From the NCBI RefSeq assembly GCF_000413435.1, contig NZ_KE340327.1, forward strand, positions 195,667-259,666: a stretch of DNA of 64,000 nt. Direction: 5' to 3'. A program made the position numbers and the translations under genes. This document shows positions 17,699 through 26,662 of this stretch, in pieces; within the stretch, counting starts at the first letter, position 1, and the number at the start of each line of letters is the position of its first letter. The notes under the pieces were generated by a model. That model saw only the letters and a list, made by a program, of their open reading frames with translations. It was not told where the DNA came from and searched no databases. Origin of the DNA: Campylobacter ureolyticus ACS-301-V-Sch3b. GTDB taxonomy: Bacteria > Campylobacterota > Campylobacteria > Campylobacterales > Campylobacteraceae.

Positions 17699-17730
17699 AT
17701 TAAAGCTTTGGTTTTTACCAAAGCTTTAAT
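17699..17730 (-). terminator. Terminator hairpin at the copA end
   Basis: ATTAAAGCTTTGG and CCAAAGCTTTAAT form a perfect 13-bp stem with a 6-base loop. On the minus strand it is followed by TTTTTAACC. The copA stop codon at 17715-17717 lies inside the hairpin, so terminator and coding end overlap. It begins 3 bases past the stop of the converging binding-protein gene and may serve both directions. Confidence 0.78.
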
Positions 17731-19853
17731 CTAAGAGAATTTAACACAACACTAACTGAGCTAAAACTCATAGCAAGTGCAGCATAAACTGGACTTAGCA
17801 ATAGTCCAAAACTAGCAAAAACCCCAGCTGCAAGAGGAATACATAAAGCATTGTAAAAAAATGCCCAAAAAAGGTTTTGTTTTATTATATTCATAGACCT
17901 GTTTGATGCTTTAATAAGTTTCAAAATTCCATTTAAATCATTATTTATAAGTAAAATATCGCCAGAACTTTTAGCTATATCACTTCCACTATTCATGGCA
18001 ATACCACAATCTGCCTCTTTTAGCGAAAGTGCATCATTTACACCATCTCCAACAAAAACTGTAATTCCTTTTTCTTTTTGTTTTTTTACAATTTCAAATT
18101 TTTGTTCAGGCAAAATGTCACTAAAAACTTCTTTTATATCTAAATTTGAAGCGATAAAATTTGCAACTTTTTTATTATCTCCTGTTAGCATTAATGTATT
18201 AATTAAAGAATTATTTAAATTATTTATAGTTTCTTTTGATTCAGTTTTAATTTTATCACTTAAAATGATATAGCCTTCATATTTTTTATTAAAAGCTACC
18301 AAAATAACACCAAATCCATCATCTAAAAATTCTTTAAAGTCATTTTTATTAAACTCTACTCCATTTTCTAAAAGCAAAGTTTCATTGCCAACTATCAAAT
18401 CATCAGTTTTTAAACCTTTGCCAACTAAATTTTCAAACTCTTTATTAAATTTTTCAAATTTTATATTTTGATCTTTAGCAAAATTAACTATTGCTTTTGC
18501 TATTAAATGTTCGCTCAAAGCTTCTAAAGAAGCAACTTTACTAAGTAAATCATCACTTAAATTTGTTTTAAAAACTTCAATTTTTCCATAGGTTAAAGTC
18601 CCTGTTTTATCAAAAATAACATTTTTAGTATCTTTTAAAATTTCCAAAACCTCTGGATTTTTTACTAAAACTCCTTTTTTTGCAAGAGAAGAAATAGCAC
18701 AAACTATGGCTATTGGTGTTGCAAGTCCTAAAGCACATGGACATGAGATAACTAAAACAGAAATTGCACAAACTACTGCATATCCTAAATTTCCAAGTAA
18801 AAACCAAACTAAAAAAGTAACTAATGATATTAAAATAACAATAGGAACAAAAATATTTGCTATTCTATCAGCAAACCTTGAAATAGGCATTTTCTTTGCA
18901 CTTGCTTCACTTAATAGTTTTGTCATTCGAAAAAGCAAGGTTTCGTGATTTTGTGTAGTTATTTTAATGCTTATTACACCATTTGTATTTAAAGACCCAG
19001 CATTTACGCTATCACCTACTTTTTTATAAATTGGCAAACTCTCCCCTGTTAAAATAGATGTATCAATCTCTGCACCGCCATCTACTATAACCCCATCTCT
19101 TGGAATTGTCATTCCATTTTTTACTAGTACCACATCGCCTATATTTAAAGTTGTAGCTAAGACTTCATCAGTTGTGCCATCTTCTTTTAACAAAATTGCC
19201 ATTTTTGGTGTTAAATTTAAAAGTGATTTTATATAATCATCTGCTTTTGCTTTTGAGTTTTCTTCTAAAAATTTACCTAAACTAATGAAAGTTATGATCA
19301 TTGCAGCTGATTCAAAATAAACATAATTAAGCTTGCTTGGTATTAAACTTGGAAATAAAAACGCAAAAGTTGAGTAAAAATATGCTGAAAAAACGCCCAA
19401 AGAAACTAAAACATTCATGTCAAAATTTCTATTTTTTAAAGCTCCAAAAGCATGTATAAAAAAATGTCTTCCGCAGTAAAATACAACTACTGTTGTTAAA
19501 ATAAACTGCATTAATGAGTTTAAAAAACTATGTTTTAATCCCATATGTAAAATCATAACAATAATAGTTAGAAAAATTGATAATAAAAGAGTATTTTTCA
19601 TACGTTTTAATGCATTTTGCTTTTTTAAAGCAAGTTCTTCATAATTTGTTGCTATTTCATAGCCTAATTTTTCTATCTTTTGTATTATTTTGTTTTTAAC
19701 ATCGTCATTTTCTATCTCAAATTCGCCTGAGTTTGCTGTAAAACTTACATTAGCATTTTTAACACCAGGTATTTTTTTAGTAACTTTTTCAACTGCATTT
19801 GAGCAGTTTACACAAGTCATTCCCATGATATTTAGTTTAAAAATTTGAGACAT
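17715..19853 (-). CDS. copA: Copper-exporting P1B-type ATPase
   Basis: Inner-membrane pump that exports Cu(I), 712 residues. One N-terminal metal-binding domain (GMTCVNC, residues 11-17), eight membrane segments, actuator motif TGES, the metal-translocating CPC in SCPCALGLATP, phosphorylation motif DKTGTLTYG and hinge GDGVNDALSL are all present. The start overlaps the copP stop by one base (TAATG), so the two are translationally coupled. H. pylori carries the same copA-copP pair. The gene ends inside a terminator hairpin. Confidence 0.96.
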   Translation of the reverse strand: MSQIFKLNIMGMTCVNCSNAVEKVTKKIPGVKNANVSFTANSGEFEIENDDVKNKIIQKIEKLGYEIATNYEELALKKQNALKRMKNTLLLSIFLTIIVMILHMGLKHSFLNSLMQFILTTVVVFYCGRHFFIHAFGALKNRNFDMNVLVSLGVFSAYFYSTFAFLFPSLIPSKLNYVYFESAAMIITFISLGKFLEENSKAKADDYIKSLLNLTPKMAILLKEDGTTDEVLATTLNIGDVVLVKNGMTIPRDGVIVDGGAEIDTSILTGESLPIYKKVGDSVNAGSLNTNGVISIKITTQNHETLLFRMTKLLSEASAKKMPISRFADRIANIFVPIVILISLVTFLVWFLLGNLGYAVVCAISVLVISCPCALGLATPIAIVCAISSLAKKGVLVKNPEVLEILKDTKNVIFDKTGTLTYGKIEVFKTNLSDDLLSKVASLEALSEHLIAKAIVNFAKDQNIKFEKFNKEFENLVGKGLKTDDLIVGNETLLLENGVEFNKNDFKEFLDDGFGVILVAFNKKYEGYIILSDKIKTESKETINNLNNSLINTLMLTGDNKKVANFIASNLDIKEVFSDILPEQKFEIVKKQKEKGITVFVGDGVNDALSLKEADCGIAMNSGSDIAKSSGDILLINNDLNGILKLIKASNRSMNIIKQNLFWAFFYNALCIPLAAGVFASFGLLLSPVYAALAMSFSSVSVVLNSLRLKLW

Positions 19854-20053
19854 TATTTTATCTCCTTAAGCACCTCAAAACCTAAATCCTTCATCTCATC
19901 GCAAAAATATTTTATTTTTTCATCATCTAATTTTAATGAAACAATACCTTTTTCAACATCTACATCAACCTTGCCAAACTCATCTTCAAAATAATTTTTA
20001 ATAGTATTTGCACAGTTTTGGCACTTTATGTTTTTTACCTCAAATTTTTTCAT
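19853..20053 (-). CDS. copP: Copper chaperone CopP
   Basis: A 66-residue heavy-metal-associated domain protein, the same length as H. pylori CopP. The metal-binding motif is KCQNCANT near the N-terminus and the fold ends with GFEVLKEIK. I chose ATG at 20053 with AAGGAT upstream; a longer frame to 20143 exists but would add 30 residues with no family match. It presumably delivers copper to CopA. Although small, it comes first in the operon and so is made in larger amounts if translation of copA depends on coupling. Confidence 0.9.
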   Translation of the reverse strand: MKKFEVKNIKCQNCANTIKNYFEDEFGKVDVDVEKGIVSLKLDDEKIKYFCDEMKDLGFEVLKEIK

Positions 20054-20084
20054 AGAAATATCCTTTTTAAATAAGATTTTAATT

Positions 20085-20101
20085 AAGCAATTATAATGCT
20101 T
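20085..20101. promoter_or_regulatory. Inverted repeat on the copP -10 box
   Basis: AAGCA-ATTATAA-TGCTT is a perfect 5-bp inverted repeat around the minus-strand TATAAT about 40 bases before copP. A repressor or MerR-type activator bound here would control the copper operon. The regulator is not encoded nearby. Confidence 0.45.
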
Positions 20102-20166
20102 GTTATTAAATTTTTTTTTAACATGTTTATATGCTAAAATCAACGAAATTTTAAGTTTTTGTATGG

Positions 20167-20172
20167 TATAAT
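20167..20172 (+). promoter_or_regulatory. -10 box of yebC
   Basis: TATAAT, 32 bases before the yebC ATG, within the divergent region shared with copP. No -35 box is recognised. Confidence 0.5.
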
Positions 20173-20203
20173 TGCAGCTTTAAATTTTAAAAAGGATTTA
20201 TTT

Positions 20204-20932
20204 ATGGGAAGAGCGTTTGAGTATAGAAGAGCCGCAAAAGAAGCAAGATGGGGTAAAATGAGTAGAATTTTTCCAAAACTTGGAAGATCTATAACAATAG
20301 CCGCAAAAGAAGGCGGACCAGACCCTGATATGAATCCAAAGCTAAGAACCGCAATCGCTGCTGCAAAAGCACAAAATATGCCTAAAAACAATATCGATGC
20401 AGCCATAAAAAGAGCTAGTGAAAAAGATAGTCCTAATATCCAAACTATCCATTATGATGGCAAAGGACCACATGGATGTCTTATAATAGTAGAGTGTGCT
20501 ACTGAAAACACAACAAGAACAGTTGCAAACATAAAATCAATCTTTGGAAAAAATGGTGGAGAGTTTTTACCAAATGGTAGTTTATCATATATGTTTTCAA
20601 GAAAATCAGTTTTTGAAGTAAAAATGCCAAAAAGAGATTTAGAAAGCGTTGAGCTTGATTTGATTGATTATGGAATGACTGAGATGGTTGTAAATGAAGA
20701 TGAAGAAGATGGCGGCGAGACAACTTTGATAATTTATGGTGAATATGAAAGCTTTGGAGAGCTAAACAACGGTATAGAAAAACTTGGTCTTGAGATAATA
20801 AATGGAAGTTTAAAATATATCGCAAATAATAAACAGGAATTTAGCGATGATGAAATTGAAGAAATAGAGCTTTTAATAGACAAACTTGAAGAAGATGACG
20901 ATGTGCAAGAGGTCTATACAAATATAGCGTAA
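20204..20932 (+). CDS. yebC: YebC/PmpR family protein
   Basis: A 242-residue member of the YebC family, described both as transcriptional regulators and, more recently, as translation factors at proline stretches. The conserved N-terminus [20 protein letters not shown] marks the true start at 20204; the frame extends 45 bases upstream, but AAAAAGGAT lies just before this [18 protein letters not shown] and [14 protein letters not shown] are the family's most conserved blocks. It begins a pair with the cyclophilin gene 17 bases downstream. Confidence 0.94.
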   Translation: MGRAFEYRRAAKEARWGKMSRIFPKLGRSITIAAKEGGPDPDMNPKLRTAIAAAKAQNMPKNNIDAAIKRASEKDSPNIQTIHYDGKGPHGCLIIVECATENTTRTVANIKSIFGKNGGEFLPNGSLSYMFSRKSVFEVKMPKRDLESVELDLIDYGMTEMVVNEDEEDGGETTLIIYGEYESFGELNNGIEKLGLEIINGSLKYIANNKQEFSDDEIEEIELLIDKLEEDDDVQEVYTNIA

Positions 20933-20949
20933 TAAAATAAAGGATAAAA

Positions 20950-21438
20950 ATGGAAAAATTAAAAGTTTTTGATATAGATAAAGATGAGTTAGCAAAGTAT
21001 AAATTTGCCATAATTAAGACTGAAAAAGGCGATATTAAATGCGAACTTTATCCAGATGAAACACCACAAACTGTAATGAATTTTGCAAGTTTAGCAAAAA
21101 GTGGCTTTTATGATGGGCTAAATTTTCATAGAGTTATACCTAATTTTGTCATTCAAGGAGGTTGTCCTTTTGGCACCGGAACTGGTGGTCCAGGATATAG
21201 GATAAAGTGTGAGTGTGATAACCAAACTCACAAACACGAAAGAGGAACTCTTTCTATGGCTCATGCTGGACGAGATACTGGTGGAAGCCAGTTTTTTGTT
21301 TGTCACTCGGCTCAACCTCATCTTGATGGAGTACATACAGTTTTTGGAAAAGCCATTGATGAAGAGAGTTTAAAAGTAGTTGATAGCATAAGAGTTGGTG
21401 ATAAGATAAAAACTATTGAGATAAAAGAGAGTTTATAA
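20950..21438 (+). CDS. Peptidyl-prolyl cis-trans isomerase, cyclophilin type
   Basis: A cytosolic cyclophilin of 162 residues that speeds proline isomerisation during folding. Core motifs: [14 protein letters not shown] with the catalytic Arg, [30 protein letters not shown] and HTVFGKA. There is no signal peptide, so it is the PpiB-like cytosolic form. AAAGGAT lies before the ATG. It follows yebC closely and is closed by a clear terminator. Confidence 0.94.
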   Translation: MEKLKVFDIDKDELAKYKFAIIKTEKGDIKCELYPDETPQTVMNFASLAKSGFYDGLNFHRVIPNFVIQGGCPFGTGTGGPGYRIKCECDNQTHKHERGTLSMAHAGRDTGGSQFFVCHSAQPHLDGVHTVFGKAIDEESLKVVDSIRVGDKIKTIEIKESL

Positions 21439-21458
21439 ACTCCAACTTTAAAATAATT

Positions 21459-21491
21459 AAAAAAGAGCTACTTTAATTGTGGCTCTTTTTA
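21459..21491 (+). terminator. Rho-independent terminator after the cyclophilin gene
   Basis: AAAAAGAGCTAC and GTGGCTCTTTTT form a 12-bp stem (one G-U pair) with loop TTTAATT, the last arm ending in five T. It lies 20 bases past the stop codon. The 150 bases that follow, up to the HlyD gene, are AT-rich with no gene. Confidence 0.85.
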
Positions 21492-21659
21492 CCACATTAA
21501 GCTTTTTAAAAAATGTTTAAAATTCTTAATAAATACTAATTTTACAAATATAAATTTTAAAAAGCATAGTTTTAGCTCTTTAAAAAATATATCATAAATT
21601 AAATTTAATAATTAGCGATTTTATGGTATTATTACCACATCTTAATGTTAGGTTATAAT

Positions 21660-22631
21660 ATGAAAAAAGCTGTTACTATTTTACTTATTATTGGTTTTAT
21701 CATTATTGGATATTTCTTTTTTCAAAAACAAAATTTGCTTAAAAACAATGAACTTGTTTTTTATGGAAATATTGACTCACAAACCTCAACACTTTCGTTT
21801 AGATTTTTAGGTGAAATTTCAGAAATTTATAAAGATGAAGGCAATCTAGTTAAAGCTGGAGATAAGCTTGCAGAACTTGATAAAAGTTATCTTTTAAATA
21901 AACTAGATGAGCTAAAATCTCAAATTTCATTAAATGAAATAAAACTTTCCAAGCTTCAAAAAGGTTTTAGAGAGGAAGATATAGCTAAAGCAAAGGCAAA
22001 TTTAGATATCTCAAAAGCAAGTTTAAATGAAGCAAGGATAAGTTTTAATAGACAAGCAAAACTCATAAAACTAAAAGCAACATCACAAGATGCCTATACA
22101 AAAGCTAAATCAAACCTAGAAGGTCTTGAAGCAAATTTCAATCTTGCAAAAGCAGAATATGAAAAGCTAAAAAATGGTTATGAAAAAGAAGATATAGCTT
22201 CACAAATCGAACTTATAAACTCACTTAAAATAAATGCCGAAAAAATTAAACTAGATATGCAAAACTACTCACTTACTTCACCAATTGATGGTGTTATACA
22301 AACTAAATTTAAAGAAATTGGTGAGATTTCAAACCCAGGCGAACCAGTTTTTGAAATATCAAAAAAAGATAATTTTTTTGTTAGAGCATATATAGATGAG
22401 CCATATATGGGAAAAATTAAAATTGGAGATGAGGTTTTAGTGTATTCAGATATTAAAGATGAACCATATAAAGGTCACATTAGCTTTATTTCAAATATAG
22501 CTGAATTTACACCAAAAAATGTCCAAACTATAAAACTAAGGGCTGATTTGGTCTATAGATTTAAAGTAGATATTGATCAAAGCGATGATAAGCTAAAACA
22601 GGGAATGCCAGTACATATAAAACTAAAATGA
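21660..22631 (+). CDS. HlyD-family membrane fusion protein of an ABC efflux system
   Basis: Periplasmic adaptor of a tripartite efflux pump, about 323 residues. One N-terminal membrane anchor (AVTILLIIGFIIIGYFFF), a biotinyl-lipoyl half (LAELDKSYL), a long coiled-coil hairpin (about 75-200, rich in A, K, L and E), the second lipoyl half (YSLTSPIDGVIQ) and a beta-barrel end follow. The order fits YbhG. I prefer ATG at 21660 (MKKAVT) to the in-frame ATG 15 bases earlier, because the basic residues then sit before the anchor and AGGT lies upstream. It opens a four-gene operon with overlapping stops and starts; the substrate is not known. Confidence 0.88.
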   Translation: MKKAVTILLIIGFIIIGYFFFQKQNLLKNNELVFYGNIDSQTSTLSFRFLGEISEIYKDEGNLVKAGDKLAELDKSYLLNKLDELKSQISLNEIKLSKLQKGFREEDIAKAKANLDISKASLNEARISFNRQAKLIKLKATSQDAYTKAKSNLEGLEANFNLAKAEYEKLKNGYEKEDIASQIELINSLKINAEKIKLDMQNYSLTSPIDGVIQTKFKEIGEISNPGEPVFEISKKDNFFVRAYIDEPYMGKIKIGDEVLVYSDIKDEPYKGHISFISNIAEFTPKNVQTIKLRADLVYRFKVDIDQSDDKLKQGMPVHIKLK

Positions 22632-24271
22632 TAAAAGCTGTTAATTTAGAAAAGAAATTTAAAAACACAATTGCAATTAACAATATAAGCTTTGAAGCAA
22701 AAAGTGGTCTTATAACAGGCTTGATAGGACCTGATGGAGCTGGAAAAACAACACTTTTAAGACTTCTTGTTGGTCTTATGAAGCCAACTTCTGGAAACCT
22801 TGAAGTACTTGGCTTTAAGATGCCAAACTCAAGTAAAGAATTTTTATCAAGTATTGGATATATGCCTCAAAATTTTGGACTATACGAAGAGCTAAGCTGC
22901 TATGAAAACTTAAAACTTTATGCTACTTTGCAAGATATTCAAAACCAAAATGATAGAATAAATGAACTTTTAGAGTTTACAAAACTAGCTCCATTTAAAA
23001 ATAGATTTGCTAAAAATTTAAGTGGAGGAATGAAACAAAAGCTTGCACTTTCTTGCGCTTTAATAAGAAAACCAAAACTTCTTTTATTGGATGAACCAGG
23101 AGTTGGAGTTGATCCAATAGCTAGAAAAGAGCTTTGGAAGATGGCAAAAGAACTCCAAAAAGATGGCATTACTATAATTTGGGCAACATCATACCAAGAT
23201 GAGGCAAATTTATGTGATGAGATTATAATGCTAAATGAAGGTGAAATTTTACTTCATGAAAATCCACAAAACGCTAAAAAAATACTTCAAAATAGAGTAT
23301 TTTTAATAAATACTGATGACAAAAAAACATATCTTGATACTCTAAAATCAAACCCAAATATATTAGATGCCTCTATTTTAGGCGATGATATAAAATTTAG
23401 TATTAAAAAAAATGCTAAATTTGAAATTCCAAAAAATGCTAAGACTATAGAACCAAGTTTTGAAGATCTTTTTTTAGATCTATTAAACCCAAAAAATATA
23501 AAAATTTCATCTTTAAAAACAGATATTTTAAAAAGCGATAAGCCAGTTATAGAAGCTATAAATTTAACTAAGAAATTTGGTGATTTTACAGCTACAGACA
23601 GTATAAATTTTAGTGTAAATAGTGGAGAAATTTTTGGGCTTTTAGGACCAAATGGAGCTGGTAAATCAACTACATTTAAAATGCTTTGCGGACTTTTAAA
23701 ACCAACTAGTGGAAAAGCATTGGTTCTAGGTCAAGATTTATACGAAAAAGCTCAAGAAACTAAACAAAAAATAGGCTATATGGCGCAAAAATTTTCTCTT
23801 TATCAAAATTTAAATTTAACTGATAATTTAGATTTTTTTGCGGGAATTTATGGCTTAAAAGGAAAACAAAAAAAAGAAAAAATTGAGCGAATGATAGAAA
23901 CTTTTGAGTTTAAAAAATACCTTAAATCAACTGTTTTAGAACTTCCACTTGGTATAAAACAACGCCTTAGTTTAGCTTGTGCGATAATGCATGAACCATC
24001 AGTATTATTCTTAGATGAGCCTACTAGTGGAGTTGATAGTGTAACAAGGCGTGAGTTTTGGACTCATATAAATACTCTTTCAAAAAATGGAGTAAGTGTT
24101 ATGGTAACAACTCATTTAATGGATGAAGCCGAGCTTTGCGATAAAATAATGATAATTTATAAAGGCAAAGATATAAAAACTGGATCACCTAGTAAAATAA
24201 AAAGTGATATTAAAAACAATGCAACAATGGAGGAAGCTTTTATAAAGCTTGTAAAAGATTATGAAGATTAA
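22628..24271 (+). CDS. ABC transporter ATPase with two fused nucleotide-binding domains, YbhF-like
   Basis: A 547-residue cytosolic ATPase made of two ABC domains in tandem. Domain 1: Walker A GPDGAGKTTL, signature LSGGMKQKLALS, Walker B LLLLDEPGVGVDP. Domain 2 (from about residue 310): Walker A GPNGAGKSTT, Walker B LFLDEPTSGVDS, but the signature reads LPLGIKQRLSLA, so the usual SGG is changed to LG and one ATP site may be weak. This fused form is typical of YbhF. It overlaps the HlyD gene by 4 bases and the next permease by 11, so all are co-translated. Confidence 0.92.
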   Translation: MIKAVNLEKKFKNTIAINNISFEAKSGLITGLIGPDGAGKTTLLRLLVGLMKPTSGNLEVLGFKMPNSSKEFLSSIGYMPQNFGLYEELSCYENLKLYATLQDIQNQNDRINELLEFTKLAPFKNRFAKNLSGGMKQKLALSCALIRKPKLLLLDEPGVGVDPIARKELWKMAKELQKDGITIIWATSYQDEANLCDEIIMLNEGEILLHENPQNAKKILQNRVFLINTDDKKTYLDTLKSNPNILDASILGDDIKFSIKKNAKFEIPKNAKTIEPSFEDLFLDLLNPKNIKISSLKTDILKSDKPVIEAINLTKKFGDFTATDSINFSVNSGEIFGLLGPNGAGKSTTFKMLCGLLKPTSGKALVLGQDLYEKAQETKQKIGYMAQKFSLYQNLNLTDNLDFFAGIYGLKGKQKKEKIERMIETFEFKKYLKSTVLELPLGIKQRLSLACAIMHEPSVLFLDEPTSGVDSVTRREFWTHINTLSKNGVSVMVTTHLMDEAELCDKIMIIYKGKDIKTGSPSKIKSDIKNNATMEEAFIKLVKDYED

Positions 24272-25352
24272 AAATATTAAAGCAATTGCCTATAAAGAAA
24301 CTTTGCAAGTTTTTAGAGATCCAAGTTCTATTTTAATTGCTTTTATCTTGCCATTAATTTTGCTTTTTTTGATGGGGTATGCTGTTTCGCTTGATTCAAA
24401 AAATATTAAATTTGGTATAGTTTCTCATTCAAATCTCACAAAGGATTTAATATCAAATTTTATGGCCTCAAAATTTTTTAATACTGAAGTTGGGAGCAAT
24501 AAAGAAGAATTTATACAAAGAATTAAAAAAAATGATATAAAAGCACTTTTAATAATAGAAGATGATTTTTATAAAACACACAAAATTCAACTTTTATTAG
24601 ATGGTAGTGAGCCAAATACAGCAGGACTTATAGCAAAATACTCAAGCCAAATCATAAAAAATTGGGAAATTCAAAACAAAATAACAAGTAAACTAGAAAA
24701 AATAAATCCTATAAACTTACAAACTCAAATGAGATTTAACTCAGAAATTTCAAGTAGATATTTTATAATACCAGGTTCAATTGCAGTTATAATGACACTA
24801 ATAAGCACACTTTTAACCGCTTTAGTAATAACAAGAGAGTGGGAGAGAGGCACGATGGAGGCTCTTTTAGCAACACCAATTAGTATGAATGAAATAATAA
24901 TTGCAAAACTTATTCCATATCTGTTTTTAGCCTTAGGCTCTATGTTAATGTGCTTTTTAGTCGCATTTTTTTGGTATAACGTTCCTTTTAGAGGTAGTAT
25001 TTTAATACTTGTAATAATGAGTATTATATATCTTTTTCCATCTTTAACTATGGGTCTTTTTATCTCATCTTTAACTAAAAATCAATTTGTATCCGCTCAA
25101 GCTGCCATAATAGCTGGTTTTTTACCTGCTTTTTTAATATCAGGAGCTATTTTTGAGATAAACAATATGCCTGAATTGCTTCAGTATTTTTCATATTTAA
25201 TTCATGCAAGATATTTTGTAAGCTCACTTCAAACAATATTTTTAGTAGGAGATGTATATAAGATATTTATATTTGATATTATTGGAATGATTAGTGTTGG
25301 AGTGTTGTTTTTTATACTTGTAAAATTTAAACTAAAAAGGAGCTTGGATTGA
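24261..25352 (+). CDS. ABC-2 type permease, YbhS-like
   Basis: Membrane subunit of the efflux system, 363 residues. One N-terminal membrane helix (ILIAFILPLILLFLMGYAV), a large extracytoplasmic domain (about 45-170), then five helices. The ABC-2 pattern is visible in REWERGTMEALLATPI before the second helix block. It is paired with the next gene as the two halves of the channel. It overlaps the ATPase gene by 11 bases and the next gene by 4. Confidence 0.92.
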   Translation: MKIKNIKAIAYKETLQVFRDPSSILIAFILPLILLFLMGYAVSLDSKNIKFGIVSHSNLTKDLISNFMASKFFNTEVGSNKEEFIQRIKKNDIKALLIIEDDFYKTHKIQLLLDGSEPNTAGLIAKYSSQIIKNWEIQNKITSKLEKINPINLQTQMRFNSEISSRYFIIPGSIAVIMTLISTLLTALVITREWERGTMEALLATPISMNEIIIAKLIPYLFLALGSMLMCFLVAFFWYNVPFRGSILILVIMSIIYLFPSLTMGLFISSLTKNQFVSAQAAIIAGFLPAFLISGAIFEINNMPELLQYFSYLIHARYFVSSLQTIFLVGDVYKIFIFDIIGMISVGVLFFILVKFKLKRSLD

Positions 25353-26395
25353 GACTTCTTGCACTTATTAAAAAAGAGTTTTTATCTATAATTAAAGATA
25401 AGCAAAACTCAGTTATTGTTTTTTTGGCTCCACTAATTCAGCTTTTAATTTTTTCTTTTTCAATAAATTTAGACATTAAAAACATAGACTTAGCTATTTT
25501 TAACCAAAGCAATAGCGAACAAACAAAAGAAATCTTATATAAATTTGAAGGCTCAAAATATATTAGAAATATCTATATGGTGAAAAGTTATGAAGAAGCA
25601 AATAAACTATTAGAGCTAAAAAAGGCTATTTCTATAGTTGTTTTTCCACCAAATTTTGGAATTAAAGATAATAATATACAGGTAATATCTGATGGACGCC
25701 GCTCAAATTCAGCCCAAATAGCAGAAAGCTATATCCTATCAATGACAAATAAAAACAATAATCTTGAAATTAGAAATTTATATAATCCAAATTTAAATAA
25801 TTATTGGTGGATTTTGCCAAGTGTTTTTGGCTCAGTTAGCCTAGTATCAGCTTTTGCGCTAACTGCTATGTCAATAGCAAGAGAAAGAGAACTTGGTACT
25901 TTTGATCAAATTTTAGTATCTCCTCTTTCAGCACTTCAAATAATGCTTGGAAAACTTATCCCTGCGATAATTATAAGTATTTTTAATGCCACTATTATAC
26001 TTTTAATTGCATTTTTTGGTTTTAATATACCATTGGTTGGAGATTTATGGCTTTTGTATCTTGGAGTGATAGTATTTTTATTTAGTGTTTGTGGTATTGG
26101 TCTTTTTGTCTCATCAATATCAAAAACACAACAACAAGCAATACTTTATACTTTTGTATTTTTACTACCTTCATTTTTATTATCAGGCTTTGCAACTCCT
26201 GTTGAAAACATGCCAAATTGGCTTGAGCCTTTTACAAATTTAGTAACTTTAAAATATTACTTGCTATTTTTAAGGAGTATATTTTTAAAAGATATAAGCT
26301 TTATCGATAGCTTAGAATACTTAATACCTATGTTTTTAATAGGCGTAGCCTCTTTTATATTTGCAATGCAATTTTTCAAAAGAAAAAGTAGTTAA
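25349..26395 (+). CDS. ABC-2 type permease, YbhR-like
   Basis: Second membrane subunit, 348 residues, with the same layout as its neighbour: one N-terminal helix, a periplasmic loop domain and five C-terminal helices, with ARERELGTFDQILVSPL as the ABC-2 signature. The start is TTG at 25349 with AAAGGAGCTTGG upstream, overlapping the previous stop. The stop codon lies in a terminator hairpin, which closes the four-gene operon. Confidence 0.92.
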   Translation: MRLLALIKKEFLSIIKDKQNSVIVFLAPLIQLLIFSFSINLDIKNIDLAIFNQSNSEQTKEILYKFEGSKYIRNIYMVKSYEEANKLLELKKAISIVVFPPNFGIKDNNIQVISDGRRSNSAQIAESYILSMTNKNNNLEIRNLYNPNLNNYWWILPSVFGSVSLVSAFALTAMSIARERELGTFDQILVSPLSALQIMLGKLIPAIIISIFNATIILLIAFFGFNIPLVGDLWLLYLGVIVFLFSVCGIGLFVSSISKTQQQAILYTFVFLLPSFLLSGFATPVENMPNWLEPFTNLVTLKYYLLFLRSIFLKDISFIDSLEYLIPMFLIGVASFIFAMQFFKRKSS

Positions 26396-26408
26396 AAATT
26401 TAACTACT
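26387..26408 (+). terminator. Terminator overlapping the stop of the last efflux gene
   Basis: AGTAGTTAAA-AA-TTTAACTACT is a perfect 10-bp inverted repeat containing the TAA stop, followed by AATTTTGTTTT. The 2-base gap means a slightly opened loop in RNA. Confidence 0.65.
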
Positions 26409-26429
26409 AATTTTGTTTTAAATTTATAC

Positions 26430-26455
26430 CTTGATAAAAAAATCACTTTATCAAG
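26430..26455. other. Stem-loop in the gap before the methyltransferase gene
   Basis: CTTGATAAA and TTTATCAAG form a perfect 9-bp stem with an 8-base loop, without a T run on either side. It may be a second barrier to read-through. The rest of the gap up to 26662 is AT-rich; TATAAT lies at 26622-26627, about 35 bases before the next gene. Confidence 0.4.
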
Positions 26456-26662
26456 CTTTGAAGCTGATATATGTATATTAAATTCATAATTTATATATTA
26501 ATTCAAAATTTCTTTATTTAGCTACGCAAAATCATTAAAAACCAATTTTTATCCTTTTAAAAATATTAATTTAAAAGCTAAAATTTTATATAAAAATTCC
26601 TAAAAAATTTAATAAATATAAGCTATAATAATGATATTGATTTTTATAAAAAGGAAAAAAAT

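Noticed and set aside
19853..20143. A 96-residue form of CopP
   Set aside because: The family length is 66 residues and the ATG at 20053 has the ribosome site; the extra 30 residues match nothing.
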